DNA of 64,000 bases from Poriferisodalis sp965214215 (lineage in GTDB: Bacteria; Actinomycetota; Acidimicrobiia; Acidimicrobiales; Poriferisodalaceae): contig NZ_CBDCBD010000002.1 of NCBI RefSeq assembly GCF_965214215.1, forward strand, positions 186,001-250,000, read 5' to 3'. The notes beneath the pieces are model-generated. The model was not told where the DNA came from, ran no database searches, and saw only the letters and a program-made list of their open reading frames with translations. The translations under genes and the position numbers were made by a program. Each line of letters opens with the position of its first letter. Position 1 is the stretch's first letter. Below, in pieces: positions 35,413 to 44,205 of the stretch.

Positions 35413-36225
35413 CTAGGCGAACGCGGCGGCTGCGATCTTGGCGATTTCGGCGGGTTGGTCGAAATCGGCTTGGTGGCCGGCGTCGTCTACTAGATGGGTG
35501 CTCACCACGTTCGGCAGCGCGTTCGCCCAGCGCCCGAGGTACGAAGCGGGGATGATGCGGTCCTTGGCGCCGTGCACCAGTGTGACGGGGTTGGTGACGC
35601 GGTGCAGACGGGCCGCCAAACCCCACTCGGGCAGTGGCCAGATCAACTGCGCCGCGGCGGTGCGTGTGAGATAGCGATGCACGCCGTGCTCCACCACCAT
35701 GTCGGCGGGCAGGTCTGCGGGGTCGTCGAAGAACGCCGCTGATGCCGCGGCGTCCTCGGTCAGCATCTGGCGCTGCACGCTCAGCGTCGTGCCGAAGGGG
35801 TCGGCTACTGGATCGTTGTCGTCCCACAGACCGAACGGGGCCACGAGCACCATCGGCCCGAAGGCCTCGGGTCGCACCGCTGCGAGTTCGAGCGCCATCA
35901 TCGCGCCCACGCTGGAGGCCACCAGCGGGGCGCCGGTCAGCCCGGCTACATCGATGACCTCACTGGTGGCGACCACCCAGTCGTGCAGGGTGCGCAATCC
36001 ATCAGGCTCGCTCGAGCCGGTGAATCCCGGCAGGCTCGGCGCCACCACGCGATGCCCCGCGGCGGCCAATTGCTCCAGCACGGCGTGGGGGCCCGGATTG
36101 CCGAGCATCCCGTGGAGGTAGCCCACGGTCGGGCCCTCACCCAGCTCGACGAGGCCGATGTGCCCGTCTCGATATGGCAGCGAGCTCGGCGCGAAGTGAC
36201 CGGCCAGCGATGTGGCTGCGCTCAC
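35413..36225 (-). CDS. Alpha/beta hydrolase
   Basis: 270 residues starting at a GTG that overlaps the stop of the upstream LLM gene by four bases (GTGA). Motifs: YLHGMLGNPG (oxyanion), nucleophile elbow VASSVGAMMA, TLVHGAKDRIIP with the acid, and DDAGHQADFDQP with the catalytic histidine. Likely an esterase or C-C bond hydrolase acting on a ring-cleavage product, given the flavin monooxygenase neighbours; this is inference. Confidence 0.85.
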   Translation of the reverse strand: MSAATSLAGHFAPSSLPYRDGHIGLVELGEGPTVGYLHGMLGNPGPHAVLEQLAAAGHRVVAPSLPGFTGSSEPDGLRTLHDWVVATSEVIDVAGLTGAPLVASSVGAMMALELAAVRPEAFGPMVLVAPFGLWDDNDPVADPFGTTLSVQRQMLTEDAAASAAFFDDPADLPADMVVEHGVHRYLTRTAAAQLIWPLPEWGLAARLHRVTNPVTLVHGAKDRIIPASYLGRWANALPNVVSTHLVDDAGHQADFDQPAEIAKIAAAAFA

Positions 36226-37517
36226 TGGGCGCGGCTTCCGACCGGTGCGAGCTGATGGTCGGCCTTGGGCCACCAGTGATCCTCGTACTCGTCCTCGAAC
36301 AGACCGGCGACCTCGGGCATCACCTTGGTCGCGTACATCTCGGTGTTCATCTTCACCAGCTCGGGATCCATGTTGCCGAAGTGGCTGAAGACCATCAGGT
36401 GACCGACGTTCATGGTGGTGGCCAGCTCGTGCACCTGCTCGGTGACCTGGGTGGGATTACCCAAGATGATGTAGCCCTTCTCGACCATCGCCTCGAAGGT
36501 CAGCTTCTTCGAGCCGTACGACGCCTTCGCTGCGCCTGCCTTGGCAGCGTCGGCTGCGTTGGCCTCGCGGCGGGCGGTGGCCTCCCGGGCGGCCCGCTCG
36601 ACCATGCCTTCCACGCCGGCACGCACAGTGTTGGGCGTCTTGTACCCCGGCGGATCGGCGTAGCCGGCATACACGTGCAGGCAGGTGTTGAAGAAGTACT
36701 CGGCCGGCTCGCGGTACAGGTCCCAGGCTTCGGCCTCAGTGTCGGCCACGGCGATGAACTGAGCGAAGCCGCCCTGGAACGGGTTGGTCTCCTTGCCCAG
36801 GTCCTGGACTTTCTTCCAGAACCCCTGCATGGTGCGCAGACCGGCCTTGTAACCGAAGTAGCTGAGGTAGCAGTACACGAGATCCTCAGCGGCGCACCAG
36901 TCCCAGGTGTCCACCGAGCCGCCGCCGGGAATCCAGATGGGCGGGTGGGGCTGCTGCACGGGGCGGGGCCACACGTTGACGTAGCGCAGCTTGTTGTAGT
37001 TGCCGTTGAAACTGAACACCTCGTCTGATGTCCACGCCTGGCGGATGAGATCCACGCCCTCGTGGTAGCGCTCCCGCAGCGTGGCGGGATTCTGGCCGTA
37101 GGCGTAGATCGTGTCCATCGGCGAGCCCACCGGGAAGCCCGCGATCATGCGCCCGCCGGTGATGCCGTCGAGCATGGCGATCTCTTCGGCCACGCGCAGC
37201 GGCGGGTTATACAAGGCGACCGAGTCGCCCAGCACGACGATGTTGGTGTCGGGGCAGTTCCGTGAGAGGGCCGCGGCGATGATGTTCGGGCTCGGCATCA
37301 GCCCGTAGCCATTGGAGTGGTGCTCGTTGATGCCGACGGCGTCGAACCCGCACTGGCCCGCGAATTCGAGCTGATCGAGATACGCGTTATAGGTCCGGTG
37401 GCCGACAGCGGGGTCGTAGAGCTTGGGGTCGATATCGACCCACACCGAACGGTGCTGTTCGGGAAAGTCCGGCGGGAGCTCCGGGTACGGCATCAGGTGG
37501 AAGAAGATGGACTTCAC
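36222..37517 (-). CDS. LLM-class flavin-dependent monooxygenase
   Basis: 431 residues from a GTG with AAGGAG six bases upstream. N-terminus SIFFHLMPYPELP and motifs FDAVGINEHHSNGYG, MLDGITGGRMIAGFPVG and WIPGGGS fit the bacterial luciferase-like family of FMN- or F420-dependent oxidoreductases. Length is long for the family. It is the middle gene of a minus-strand run with an HpaB-type protein and the coupled hydrolase, suggesting oxidation of a larger ring compound. Confidence 0.88.
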   Translation of the reverse strand: MKSIFFHLMPYPELPPDFPEQHRSVWVDIDPKLYDPAVGHRTYNAYLDQLEFAGQCGFDAVGINEHHSNGYGLMPSPNIIAAALSRNCPDTNIVVLGDSVALYNPPLRVAEEIAMLDGITGGRMIAGFPVGSPMDTIYAYGQNPATLRERYHEGVDLIRQAWTSDEVFSFNGNYNKLRYVNVWPRPVQQPHPPIWIPGGGSVDTWDWCAAEDLVYCYLSYFGYKAGLRTMQGFWKKVQDLGKETNPFQGGFAQFIAVADTEAEAWDLYREPAEYFFNTCLHVYAGYADPPGYKTPNTVRAGVEGMVERAAREATARREANAADAAKAGAAKASYGSKKLTFEAMVEKGYIILGNPTQVTEQVHELATTMNVGHLMVFSHFGNMDPELVKMNTEMYATKVMPEVAGLFEDEYEDHWWPKADHQLAPVGSRAQ

Positions 37518-37637
37518 GGTGTGCTCCTTGGACGGCAGAAAGGCAGCGGGCGCGGCTCGTCGGAAAAAAATCTACTCCGCGTTCGACTCTGCGTTGCAGC
37601 TGGCGCTGCTGCCGCGCAGCAACGAACGGCGCTGGGC

Positions 37638-39203
37638 TCAGTCCCAGTCGCGACCCACGATGGAGACGTCGTCGGGGTTGAAGAAGCCCGGCAGGTTCCA
37701 GCCGTCGAGGTCGTACTCGGACATGCACTGCTCGGCGAAGCCCTCCAGCATCTGCGTCATCGAGCCCATGCCGGGGATTTCGAAGTCGGCCACATCGAGG
37801 TTCTCGTAGCGGATCTGCTCGTTGTTGCCGGCGTAGTTGCGCTCGTACAGCTCATGGCGGCCACCGAATTCGCTGCCCATGGCATCCCACAGCAACTTCA
37901 TGATCTTCATCCGCTCCATCGCGGGGATGTCGTTCGAGCCCCGCACGTAGCGCTCCAAGTACGGCCGGATCTCGTCAGAGCTGAAGTCCTTCGCATTCGA
38001 GTTGACGTAGATCAACCCCGATCCGACGACCGATTCCACGATGTCCTTGATGCGCGGGTAAAAGTACGGCGTGAACGTGCGGTAGGCCATGCCATAGAGC
38101 AGCGCGGGCTGCACCGCACCGTTCTCCCACGGGTCGGGGCTCTTGGCCATGGCATCGCTGAGGCCCCACATCAGGTTGCGGATGGCAATCACCTCACCCA
38201 GGTTGGCCTGCACGCCCCGGAACCCACGGGTGCCGGTCGCCCGCAGCGCTTTCGACAGCAGACCGGCGATGAAGTCCAGCTTCACGCACAGTCGGGCCAG
38301 CCCATGGAACGTGAAGCGCGGGATGAAGCCCGACGCAGGGAAGAAGTTGTTGGCATTCTCGAGGTCGCCGTAGAGGAACACGTTCTCCCACGGGATCAGC
38401 ACCTTGTCGAACACCAGGATCGAGTCGTTCTCGTCGAGCCGGCTCGACAGCGGGTAGTCGAACACGCTGCCCGTGGCTGCTGCCTGCAGCTCATAGGAGT
38501 TGCGGCAGATGAGCTTCACGCCATCGGCTTCCATCGGCGTCGTGCAGACGATCGCGTATGCCGGGTCCTGGAGGGGCACGGGGCCGAAATGGGCAATGAA
38601 GTTGTAGTGGGTCAATGCCGAGCCCGTGGCCACCACCTTTGCGCCCGACACGATGAGACCGTTGTCAGTCTCCCGTTCGACGTGCATGCAGACATCGGCA
38701 ATCTGGTCAGCACCGAGGTGGCGGTCGACCGGCGGGTGAACGATGGCGTGATTCCAGTACGACACCTCTTCCTGGCTGCGCCGGTACCAGTACTGGGCGT
38801 TCTCGCTGTAGTCGCCGTAAAACTCCGGGAAGGCGCCCAGCGTGCCCAAGAACGAGGCCTTGTAGTCGGGGCTGCGGCCCATCCACCCGTAGGTCAGCCG
38901 CTGCCAGCCGGCAATTGCGTCCCGGGCACCGACGAGATCATCAGCGCTGTGGGGCACACGGAAGAACTTGTGGGTCTTGCCGCCCGATCCGGTGTCGGTG
39001 TCGCACATCAGCACGTCTTGCTGGTCGGGATCGTGCAACGCGTCGTACAACCGGGCGATCGAGCGCACGCTGTTGCGGAACGCCGGGTGCGTGGTGACGT
39101 CTCGAACCTTGTCGCCCTGGAAGTACACCGTGCGCCCGTCGCGCAGGCTCTCGACGTACTCGTCGCCGGTCATCGGCGACCATGTCTCGACTGATTCGCT
39201 CAT
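37638..39203 (-). CDS. 4-hydroxyphenylacetate 3-hydroxylase-type (HpaB) flavin monooxygenase
   Basis: 521 residues. Start placed at the ATG after a GGGGGAGC site (39203); five extra upstream codons are possible. Motifs: LRDGRTVYFQGDKV at the N-terminus, CMHVERETDNGLIVSGAKVVAT, LIPWENVFLYG and a C-terminal GGRHELYERNYAGN. These enzymes use FADH2 supplied by a separate reductase to hydroxylate phenols or related acyl groups. An 18-bp imperfect palindrome sits 80 bases upstream. Confidence 0.9.
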   Translation of the reverse strand: MSESVETWSPMTGDEYVESLRDGRTVYFQGDKVRDVTTHPAFRNSVRSIARLYDALHDPDQQDVLMCDTDTGSGGKTHKFFRVPHSADDLVGARDAIAGWQRLTYGWMGRSPDYKASFLGTLGAFPEFYGDYSENAQYWYRRSQEEVSYWNHAIVHPPVDRHLGADQIADVCMHVERETDNGLIVSGAKVVATGSALTHYNFIAHFGPVPLQDPAYAIVCTTPMEADGVKLICRNSYELQAAATGSVFDYPLSSRLDENDSILVFDKVLIPWENVFLYGDLENANNFFPASGFIPRFTFHGLARLCVKLDFIAGLLSKALRATGTRGFRGVQANLGEVIAIRNLMWGLSDAMAKSPDPWENGAVQPALLYGMAYRTFTPYFYPRIKDIVESVVGSGLIYVNSNAKDFSSDEIRPYLERYVRGSNDIPAMERMKIMKLLWDAMGSEFGGRHELYERNYAGNNEQIRYENLDVADFEIPGMGSMTQMLEGFAEQCMSEYDLDGWNLPGFFNPDDVSIVGRDWD

Positions 39204-39506
39204 AGCTCCCCCTGTCACATTCCCCTGAACGCGGCCCCGACACTAACGCAGGACGCAGATCGGGATTCTGGACTCAGCGCAAGACTGAGCCGGTTCAGTC
39301 TGATGCCGCAGCTTAGAGGGCGCGCGGGTAGGAGAGGCTGCCTTTGGCCAATTTCGCGCAAATCATAGGGAGGTAAGGGAAAGTCACAGGTCAGGATGTT
39401 GTCGCCGCAGGCAGCTAGTGGGGCCTACTGAAGGTTTGCGCCCATCCATTCACCCTCTACGCAATCGCTCCGAAATACTCGAGGAGTACGTCGTGCCGTT
39501 CTACAG
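39204..39506. other. Intergenic region, transition to AT-richer sequence
   Basis: About 300 bases without a credible gene. The first 100 bases hold the palindrome listed separately; beyond about 39340 base composition becomes visibly less GC-rich. I see no tRNA or repeat copy that would mark an integration site. Confidence 0.5.
39283..39300. promoter_or_regulatory. Candidate operator upstream of the HpaB gene
   Basis: GACTGAGCCGGTTCAGTC is an 18-bp dyad with one mismatched pair per half. Its place 80 bases upstream of the monooxygenase start fits a TetR- or GntR-type operator. Confidence 0.45.
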
Positions 39507-39905
39507 TCAAGCAGCCGAGTCCCGTCGCTGGAGGGCCCACAACTGAAGGGCTAGTACAGGTGCCAAGAATATTCCGAGGCGGAGAATGGTTACAAGAAGG
39601 CAGATTCCGATGGCTATCGCGCTCAGACGAAGAACCGCTACCATTGCCTGAACCGGTACCACGATGGGAAGTCCGACGATGGTGCCGACGGTCCAGAATG
39701 CGGCTACCACTGCAGCTGGCGGATTGAGCGGTGTTGTCTCATAGGAGTTCGTAGCCCTACCGTTCTGCCCAAAAAGTGGGAACACAGCGTCCAAGTCAAG
39801 TTCATCGCCATGCAGCGCGAATATGAAGATCGAAAACGAAATCCAATATGCAAGACCCATCAAGATGATCCAGCGTTCTGCTTTTGGGCGAGCAGGTACT
39901 TTCAT
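39507..39905 (-). CDS. Small membrane protein of unknown function
   Basis: 132 residues, ATG start, poor Shine-Dalgarno. Three or four hydrophobic segments are visible (about residues 12-31, 66-88, 91-124), separated by a polar loop at 33-64. No family recognised. It follows the subtilase gene by 33 bases on the same strand and shares its AT-richer composition, so the two probably arrived together. Confidence 0.6.
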   Translation of the reverse strand: MKVPARPKAERWIILMGLAYWISFSIFIFALHGDELDLDAVFPLFGQNGRATNSYETTPLNPPAAVVAAFWTVGTIVGLPIVVPVQAMVAVLRLSAIAIGICLLVTILRLGIFLAPVLALQLWALQRRDSAA

Positions 39906-39938
39906 CGCATCGCCGCCACGGTCAGGTCTTTGCAGTAA

Positions 39939-40949
39939 TTAGCACTCTGATACTACGGCGATTGTTGGCACACTCATTCCGTCAGCCAATACCATTTCAC
40001 CTGAATCCAGTAGCGCATCCTTCACCTCATCCGGCGTCGCATGTACATGACATGCCATATAGATCGCTGCAGCCCCAGCGGCATGCGCCGCTGCCAAAGA
40101 GGTACCGCTCGGCGCAACAGAGTTTCGCAGTGATTTCAGTCTAGTTGTCTGTATGCAGACACCAGGTGCATATATGTCAACGCTCGGACCTCTGTTGCTA
40201 AAGTCAGCAATGTCATCATCCATCCCGGGCCCACAGGTCGGTGATCCCAAGCCGCCGCCGATCCCGTCAAAGTCGACTATGGCCCCCACGCTAATGACCC
40301 GACTCAGTTTGGCGGGAACAAACACCGACGCGTCCGTCTTCTGATTTCCAGCGGCTGAGACTACAGTTATACCTGACTCATGCAAGTGGCAGATCATTTG
40401 TCGTAGATCATCTGAGGTACAGTTGGCCTCATCAGCCGCTGTCTCATCGGGTCGGTTGAAGGCTGTCAGTACAACATCGATGTGGCTTGAATTCTGGTAT
40501 ACCCACCTGAGGCCACATAGAACACTTTCCTCGGACGCCAAGGTTTCGTCTGCAAATATCCGGATAGCGTACAGTTCCGCACCTGGAGCAACCCCGATAA
40601 TCCCTTTACCATCTTGTTTCGCTCCGACGACGCCTGCCAATGACGTACCATGACCATTCGAGTCCTGCCAGTCCTCGGTGTCATCCGTCGCACAGTTGAA
40701 GCCATCCACTACATTCAGATCCGAATTCGTCGCATCGATTCCCGTATCCAAGATCGCGATACTGGGCGGCCATCCAGGTCCCTTTGGAATCTCAGGACCG
40801 CCGTGAACTCGACTGACGTTGGTAGGAACGAACTCATTCACTGGCTCAGCAGCATTAGTTGCCGGTGTGGAACTCGCTTGACGGTCTTCCGTAGTGCAGG
40901 ACACAATACCCCAGACGGCCACTACGCTAAGCAGAGCGACACATTTCAT
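39939..40949 (-). CDS. Subtilisin-like (S8) serine protease, probable lipoprotein
   Basis: 336 residues from the ATG at 40949 (MKCVALLSVV); a GTG three codons earlier is possible. The signal ends in a lipobox-like GIVSC with Cys18. The triad is complete: Asp68 in AILDTGIDA, His100 in NGHGTSLAG, Ser284 in APSGTSLAAAH, with oxyanion Asn202 in SAAGNQ. There is no long prodomain. Codon use is AT-richer than in flanking genes, which points to transfer. Genes for a secreted protein and a membrane protein flank it on the same strand; they may be substrate and partner. Confidence 0.88.
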   Translation of the reverse strand: MKCVALLSVVAVWGIVSCTTEDRQASSTPATNAAEPVNEFVPTNVSRVHGGPEIPKGPGWPPSIAILDTGIDATNSDLNVVDGFNCATDDTEDWQDSNGHGTSLAGVVGAKQDGKGIIGVAPGAELYAIRIFADETLASEESVLCGLRWVYQNSSHIDVVLTAFNRPDETAADEANCTSDDLRQMICHLHESGITVVSAAGNQKTDASVFVPAKLSRVISVGAIVDFDGIGGGLGSPTCGPGMDDDIADFSNRGPSVDIYAPGVCIQTTRLKSLRNSVAPSGTSLAAAHAAGAAAIYMACHVHATPDEVKDALLDSGEMVLADGMSVPTIAVVSEC

Positions 40950-41064
40950 AATTGACACACGGCCGTGCCGAGATGAGCGAGGCATCAACCAATCACTGTT
41001 CCGTGATCCTCTGGCGAACGACGCCTTTACCGTAGTCATCGATCGAAATATTATGCTGCAGCTG

Positions 41065-42330
41065 TCAGTTCCGGTTTATCCACCAAAAGTTGTTTGTCTG
41101 GCTTGTGCGCAGAAGATACGAGCACGCACCATACTTGTAGTTGAGGACATAGTGCTCCTTTGTCAGATTAGCGTACCCTACCGTCTGCACAGTGTGGCCA
41201 GCGAACGTGGTACCGGGCGAAATCGGAATCGGGAAAGCTCCAGTGCAAACTAGATTAGCGAAATACCGATTTGAGAAACTAGATGTCTCACCCACGTAAA
41301 TGTAGTCTGAATTCCGATCACTCCATATGTAACGACTGTCACGGCGCCATCCTGTTTCATCCAACCAGTCGGACCACGATCTCGATTTGCTGGGTGAATA
41401 CTGAGGTTGTTGATTCCATACCTCGACCTGCGCATGAACTTCTGAGGTGGCAGGCAGGATTGGGTAAGCAAGTTCTAAAACCTGGGATCGGGTCTTGGCT
41501 CTAAAGTCGGGTATTTCTAGTCTGAAATTGTTCTTCCCGTCTCCGTCATTGCTGAGACCTGTTGCATCAGGAGCCGTAGAACTCTCCGGCAGACCCGAGT
41601 TACCAGCTATTGGATCGGAAATGACAGATGTAGAGTTACCATCATCGGCGTCGCCTGTCGCTGCCGAAGCAGGTGCAGCATGCGATATGATGCCTAACTC
41701 GACGACACGTCTACAGGTATCCGGGTCGTATGCAATCTCAACAAATGCCGTCGTCACCTGCCTCCCTGCAGAACCTCGGCTCACGAATTTGCACCCACTT
41801 ACCTCGATACCACTAGGAAGCGTAATTGTATCTTTGTTACCTTGCTCGACGACACGGACGGCGTCAACGGTCGCCGAACTCGAACCCGGCGCTGTGTTGT
41901 CGTATCGAATCACTGCTGAGCCAGAAAGCTGGACATTCTTTCCGATCTTGGGAATCGCTTCCAACTGCATAAACCACTGAGGATTGCCTTCAAGTATTGG
42001 GTCAGTAACGGCGTTGGCCAATCGCTGAGATATGTCGATTATGTGGCCGTCAACAAACGCGCCAGCTGGCATGACAGCTTCAATCTCAAGAGCTTGATCA
42101 AATCGCCCACTACTATCGAACGTAATCTTGTATGCAGTGTGTGTCGCCGAGACTAAGGCTGGGCCATCTTCAGATGAAGCATCTGGTGACTGGTCACCTT
42201 CGCTGAGGGCAGATACTGCTGTATGGCTCCCTATGCTGCTAACCAAGAGAACACAACAGGCGACCAGTACAACAGCTACCGCATTGAAGTGTCTCTTGAC
42301 TCGACGAACTCCGAAATTGCCCGTCTGCAT
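41065..42330 (-). CDS. Secreted protein of unknown function with Trp/Tyr-rich C-terminus
   Basis: 421 residues from ATG 42330 (MQTGNFGVRR); GGAGG lies nine bases upstream, and a GTG one codon earlier is possible. A signal peptide or anchor (about residues 12-40, FNAVAVVLVACCVLLVSS) precedes a beta-rich region (about 60-230), a Ser/Asp-rich linker (about 230-290) and a Trp/Tyr-rich C-terminal domain (about 300-421) with motifs WSDWLDETGW and VCTGAFPIPISPG. No family recognised. AT-rich composition and position before the subtilase gene suggest a transferred unit. Confidence 0.65.
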   Translation of the reverse strand: MQTGNFGVRRVKRHFNAVAVVLVACCVLLVSSIGSHTAVSALSEGDQSPDASSEDGPALVSATHTAYKITFDSSGRFDQALEIEAVMPAGAFVDGHIIDISQRLANAVTDPILEGNPQWFMQLEAIPKIGKNVQLSGSAVIRYDNTAPGSSSATVDAVRVVEQGNKDTITLPSGIEVSGCKFVSRGSAGRQVTTAFVEIAYDPDTCRRVVELGIISHAAPASAATGDADDGNSTSVISDPIAGNSGLPESSTAPDATGLSNDGDGKNNFRLEIPDFRAKTRSQVLELAYPILPATSEVHAQVEVWNQQPQYSPSKSRSWSDWLDETGWRRDSRYIWSDRNSDYIYVGETSSFSNRYFANLVCTGAFPIPISPGTTFAGHTVQTVGYANLTKEHYVLNYKYGACSYLLRTSQTNNFWWINRN

Positions 42331-42434
42331 CACTATCGACCTCCATGCATTGACCCAATTCTTGGTAGGATAGCACGTATTCGTAGGCTGAGGGCCTGTC
42401 CGAAGGCTCCAAGAATGACAATCGGATAGTTCAT

Positions 42435-42469
42435 CCTTCGTAATCTTGCGGGATTGGGGCTGCTGGGCT
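42435..42469 (+). repeat. Direct repeat, left copy
   Basis: 35 bases matching 42561-42595 at 30 positions, including the identical GGGCTGCTGGGCT. Probably two copies of an IS256-family element end. Confidence 0.6.
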
Positions 42470-42560
42470 CGGTGTGGAGCCAGCACTGAGCGAGGGACCG
42501 GACCGTAACCCCCTGGCTGGAGGCCCCGGCGACATCAACAGTGACACTCCAAAAGTTGAG

Positions 42561-42595
42561 CCTTCGCGATTTTGTGGGATTCGGGCTGCTGGGCT
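42561..42595 (+). repeat. Direct repeat, right copy
   Basis: Second copy of the 35-base repeat, ending just upstream of the first ATG of the decayed IS256-family transposase. A weaker match continues upstream in both copies (TGACA, AGTT). Confidence 0.6.
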
Positions 42596-42612
42596 GTGGG
42601 CCGGGAAGGATC

Positions 42613-42967
42613 ATGTCTGTGACTGATCATGACATGCCGGTCGTGCCGACGAGCGAGGTCGTTGGCGAGACGGCGATGGCCGACTGGGCCGAGCAGCTGG
42701 TGGCCCAGGCACGCGCTGAGGGCGCGGGTGCTGACCAGCGACGGCGGCTTGCTCGCGGGGCTGGTGCGCCAGGTGCTCCAGTGTGGCCTCGAGGTCGAGA
42801 CAAGCGAGCATCTGGGCTACGAGCGTCTCGCTGTGGAGGGCCGCCGGACCCCGAACTCTCGGAACGGGTCGACTCCCAAGACGGTCAAGACCGAGATCGG
42901 CGAGGTCGACCTGCAGGTGCCTCGGGATCGTGCGGGCACGTTCGAGCCTGTGACGGCGGCGCGAGCG
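42613..42967 (+). pseudogene. IS256-family transposase, 5' fragment (frameshifted)
   Basis: The start MSVTDHDMPVVPTSE runs in one frame to AEGAG, then the family sequence resumes one frame over as LLAGLVRQVLQCGLEVE, EHLGYERLAVEGR, NSRNGSTPKTVKTEIGEVDL and VPRDRAGTFEPV. This is the N-terminal third of an IS256 (Mutator-type) transposase. It is then interrupted by an IS3-family element. Confidence 0.85.
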
Positions 42968-42971
42968 CGGG
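42968..42971. repeat. Target-site duplication, left (CGGG)
   Basis: CGGG directly before the left terminal repeat TGACAGGGGACCC; the same four bases follow the right end at 44202-44205. Confidence 0.8.
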
Positions 42972-43039
42972 TGACAGGGGACCCTGATTTGGGTCCATGA
43001 GTTGTGGGTCTGATTCCCGAGAATGGGAGGATGACCACG

Positions 43040-43318
43040 ATGAAGAGGAAGCGTCATACGCCCGAGCAGGCGGTCCGCAAGCTGCGTGAGGGCGAGAAGC
43101 GCCTGAACGCGGGCGAGGAGCTGGGCTCGGTGCTGCGGCAGCTGGAGATCACTGAGTCGACGTGGAATCGGTGGCGCAGCACTTATGGCGGCATGAAGGC
43201 CGAGCAGGTCAAGGAGCTCAAGACGCTGCGCGTCGAGAACGCCAGGCTCAAGAAGCTGCTGGCCGAGGCGGAGCTGGACAAGGCGATGCTGAAGGATCTT
43301 GCGGAGGGAAAATGGTGA
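43040..43318 (+). CDS. IS3-family OrfA (helix-turn-helix protein)
   Basis: 92 residues from the ATG nine bases after GGGAGG (an earlier ATG at 43031 is too close to it). RHTPEQAVRKLREGEKRL is the IS3 N-terminus, followed by a helix-turn-helix (GSVLRQLEITESTWNRW) and a leucine-zipper region (LKTLRVENARLKKLLAE). It binds the element ends and joins OrfB to make the transposase. Confidence 0.92.
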   Translation: MKRKRHTPEQAVRKLREGEKRLNAGEELGSVLRQLEITESTWNRWRSTYGGMKAEQVKELKTLRVENARLKKLLAEAELDKAMLKDLAEGKW

Positions 43319-44172
43319 CCCCGGACCGCCGGCGGGCCGCGGTGGTGCGGCTGCGGGACCGGTTCGGGGTGTCAGAGCGCCGGGCGTGCGCGGTGGTGGG
43401 CCAGCATCGCTCGACCCAGCGGCGTCCGGCTGCAGCTCGCGCGGACGCGGACGCGGTCTATGGGCAGTGGCTGTGTGTGTTCGCCCAGGCCCACCCCCGC
43501 TGGGGATGGCGCAAGGCTCACGACGTCGCCGTGCGCGAGGAGCGGGTGGTGAACGCGAAGCGGACGCTGCGTCTGTGGCGTGCCCACCGTCTTCAGCGGC
43601 CGCCGCAGCGCCGTCACAAGCGCCGCCGCCTCGGCGACGGCACCGCCGCCAGGCTGCGCGCCGAGCACCCGAACCACGTGTGGGCGCTGGACTTCCAGTT
43701 CGACGAGACCGCCGCCCGGCGGCGTCTCAAGCTGCTCAACGTCATCGACGAGTTCACCCGCGAAGCGCTCGCCGTCCACGCCGATCACAGCATCGACGCC
43801 GACGGCGTCGTCGCCATCGTCGAAGCCGTCGCCGCCCGACGGGGCGCGCCGGCTCATCTGCGCATGGACAACGGCCCCGAGCTCACAGCCGACGCGCTGC
43901 GCGACTGGTGCGAGACCTCGGGCACCGACACCGCCTACATCGAGCCCGGCGCCCCCTGGGAGAACGGCTGGATCGAATCGTTCAACGGACGCCTGCGCGA
44001 CGAATGCCTCAACATCGAGGACTTCGCCAACCTCCTCGAAGCCCGAGTCGTCCTCGAAGACTGGCGCCACGACTACAACCACCACCGGCCCCACCGATCA
44101 CTCCGCGGCCTGACACCCGCCGCCTACGCTGCAAGCCACCGACACGAAAACCCGACAACCCAACACCCATAA
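43312..44172 (+). CDS. IS3-family OrfB (DDE transposase)
   Basis: 286 residues; the ATG at 43312 overlaps orfA by seven bases in the -1 frame, and the A-rich GGAAAATGG there could serve as slippery site. Catalytic DDE residues: Asp in VWALDFQFDET, Asp in LRMDNGPEL, Glu in WIESFNGRLRDECL. C-terminal YNHHRPHRSLRGLTPAAYA is typical. Full length. Confidence 0.93.
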   Translation: MVTPDRRRAAVVRLRDRFGVSERRACAVVGQHRSTQRRPAAARADADAVYGQWLCVFAQAHPRWGWRKAHDVAVREERVVNAKRTLRLWRAHRLQRPPQRRHKRRRLGDGTAARLRAEHPNHVWALDFQFDETAARRRLKLLNVIDEFTREALAVHADHSIDADGVVAIVEAVAARRGAPAHLRMDNGPELTADALRDWCETSGTDTAYIEPGAPWENGWIESFNGRLRDECLNIEDFANLLEARVVLEDWRHDYNHHRPHRSLRGLTPAAYAASHRHENPTTQHP

Positions 44173-44201
44173 CGACTGGACCAACTAACGGGTCCCCGTC
44201 A

Positions 44202-44205
44202 CGGG
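44202..44205. repeat. Target-site duplication, right (CGGG)
   Basis: CGGG directly after the right IS end; matches 42968-42971. Confidence 0.8.

Larger units (their letters stand above)
42972..44201 (+). mobile_element. IS3-family insertion sequence, 1230 bp
   Basis: Ends are imperfect inverted repeats: TGACAGGGGACCC at the left, and TGACGGGGACCCG when the right end is read on the minus strand. It carries orfA and orfB in overlapping frames and is flanked by a 4-bp CGGG duplication, as in the IS407 group. All parts look intact, so the element may still be active. Confidence 0.92.

Noticed and set aside
39939..40949. Mycosin of a type VII secretion system
   Set aside because: No EccC, EsxA/B or other ESX components nearby, and a lipobox replaces the C-terminal membrane anchor typical of mycosins.
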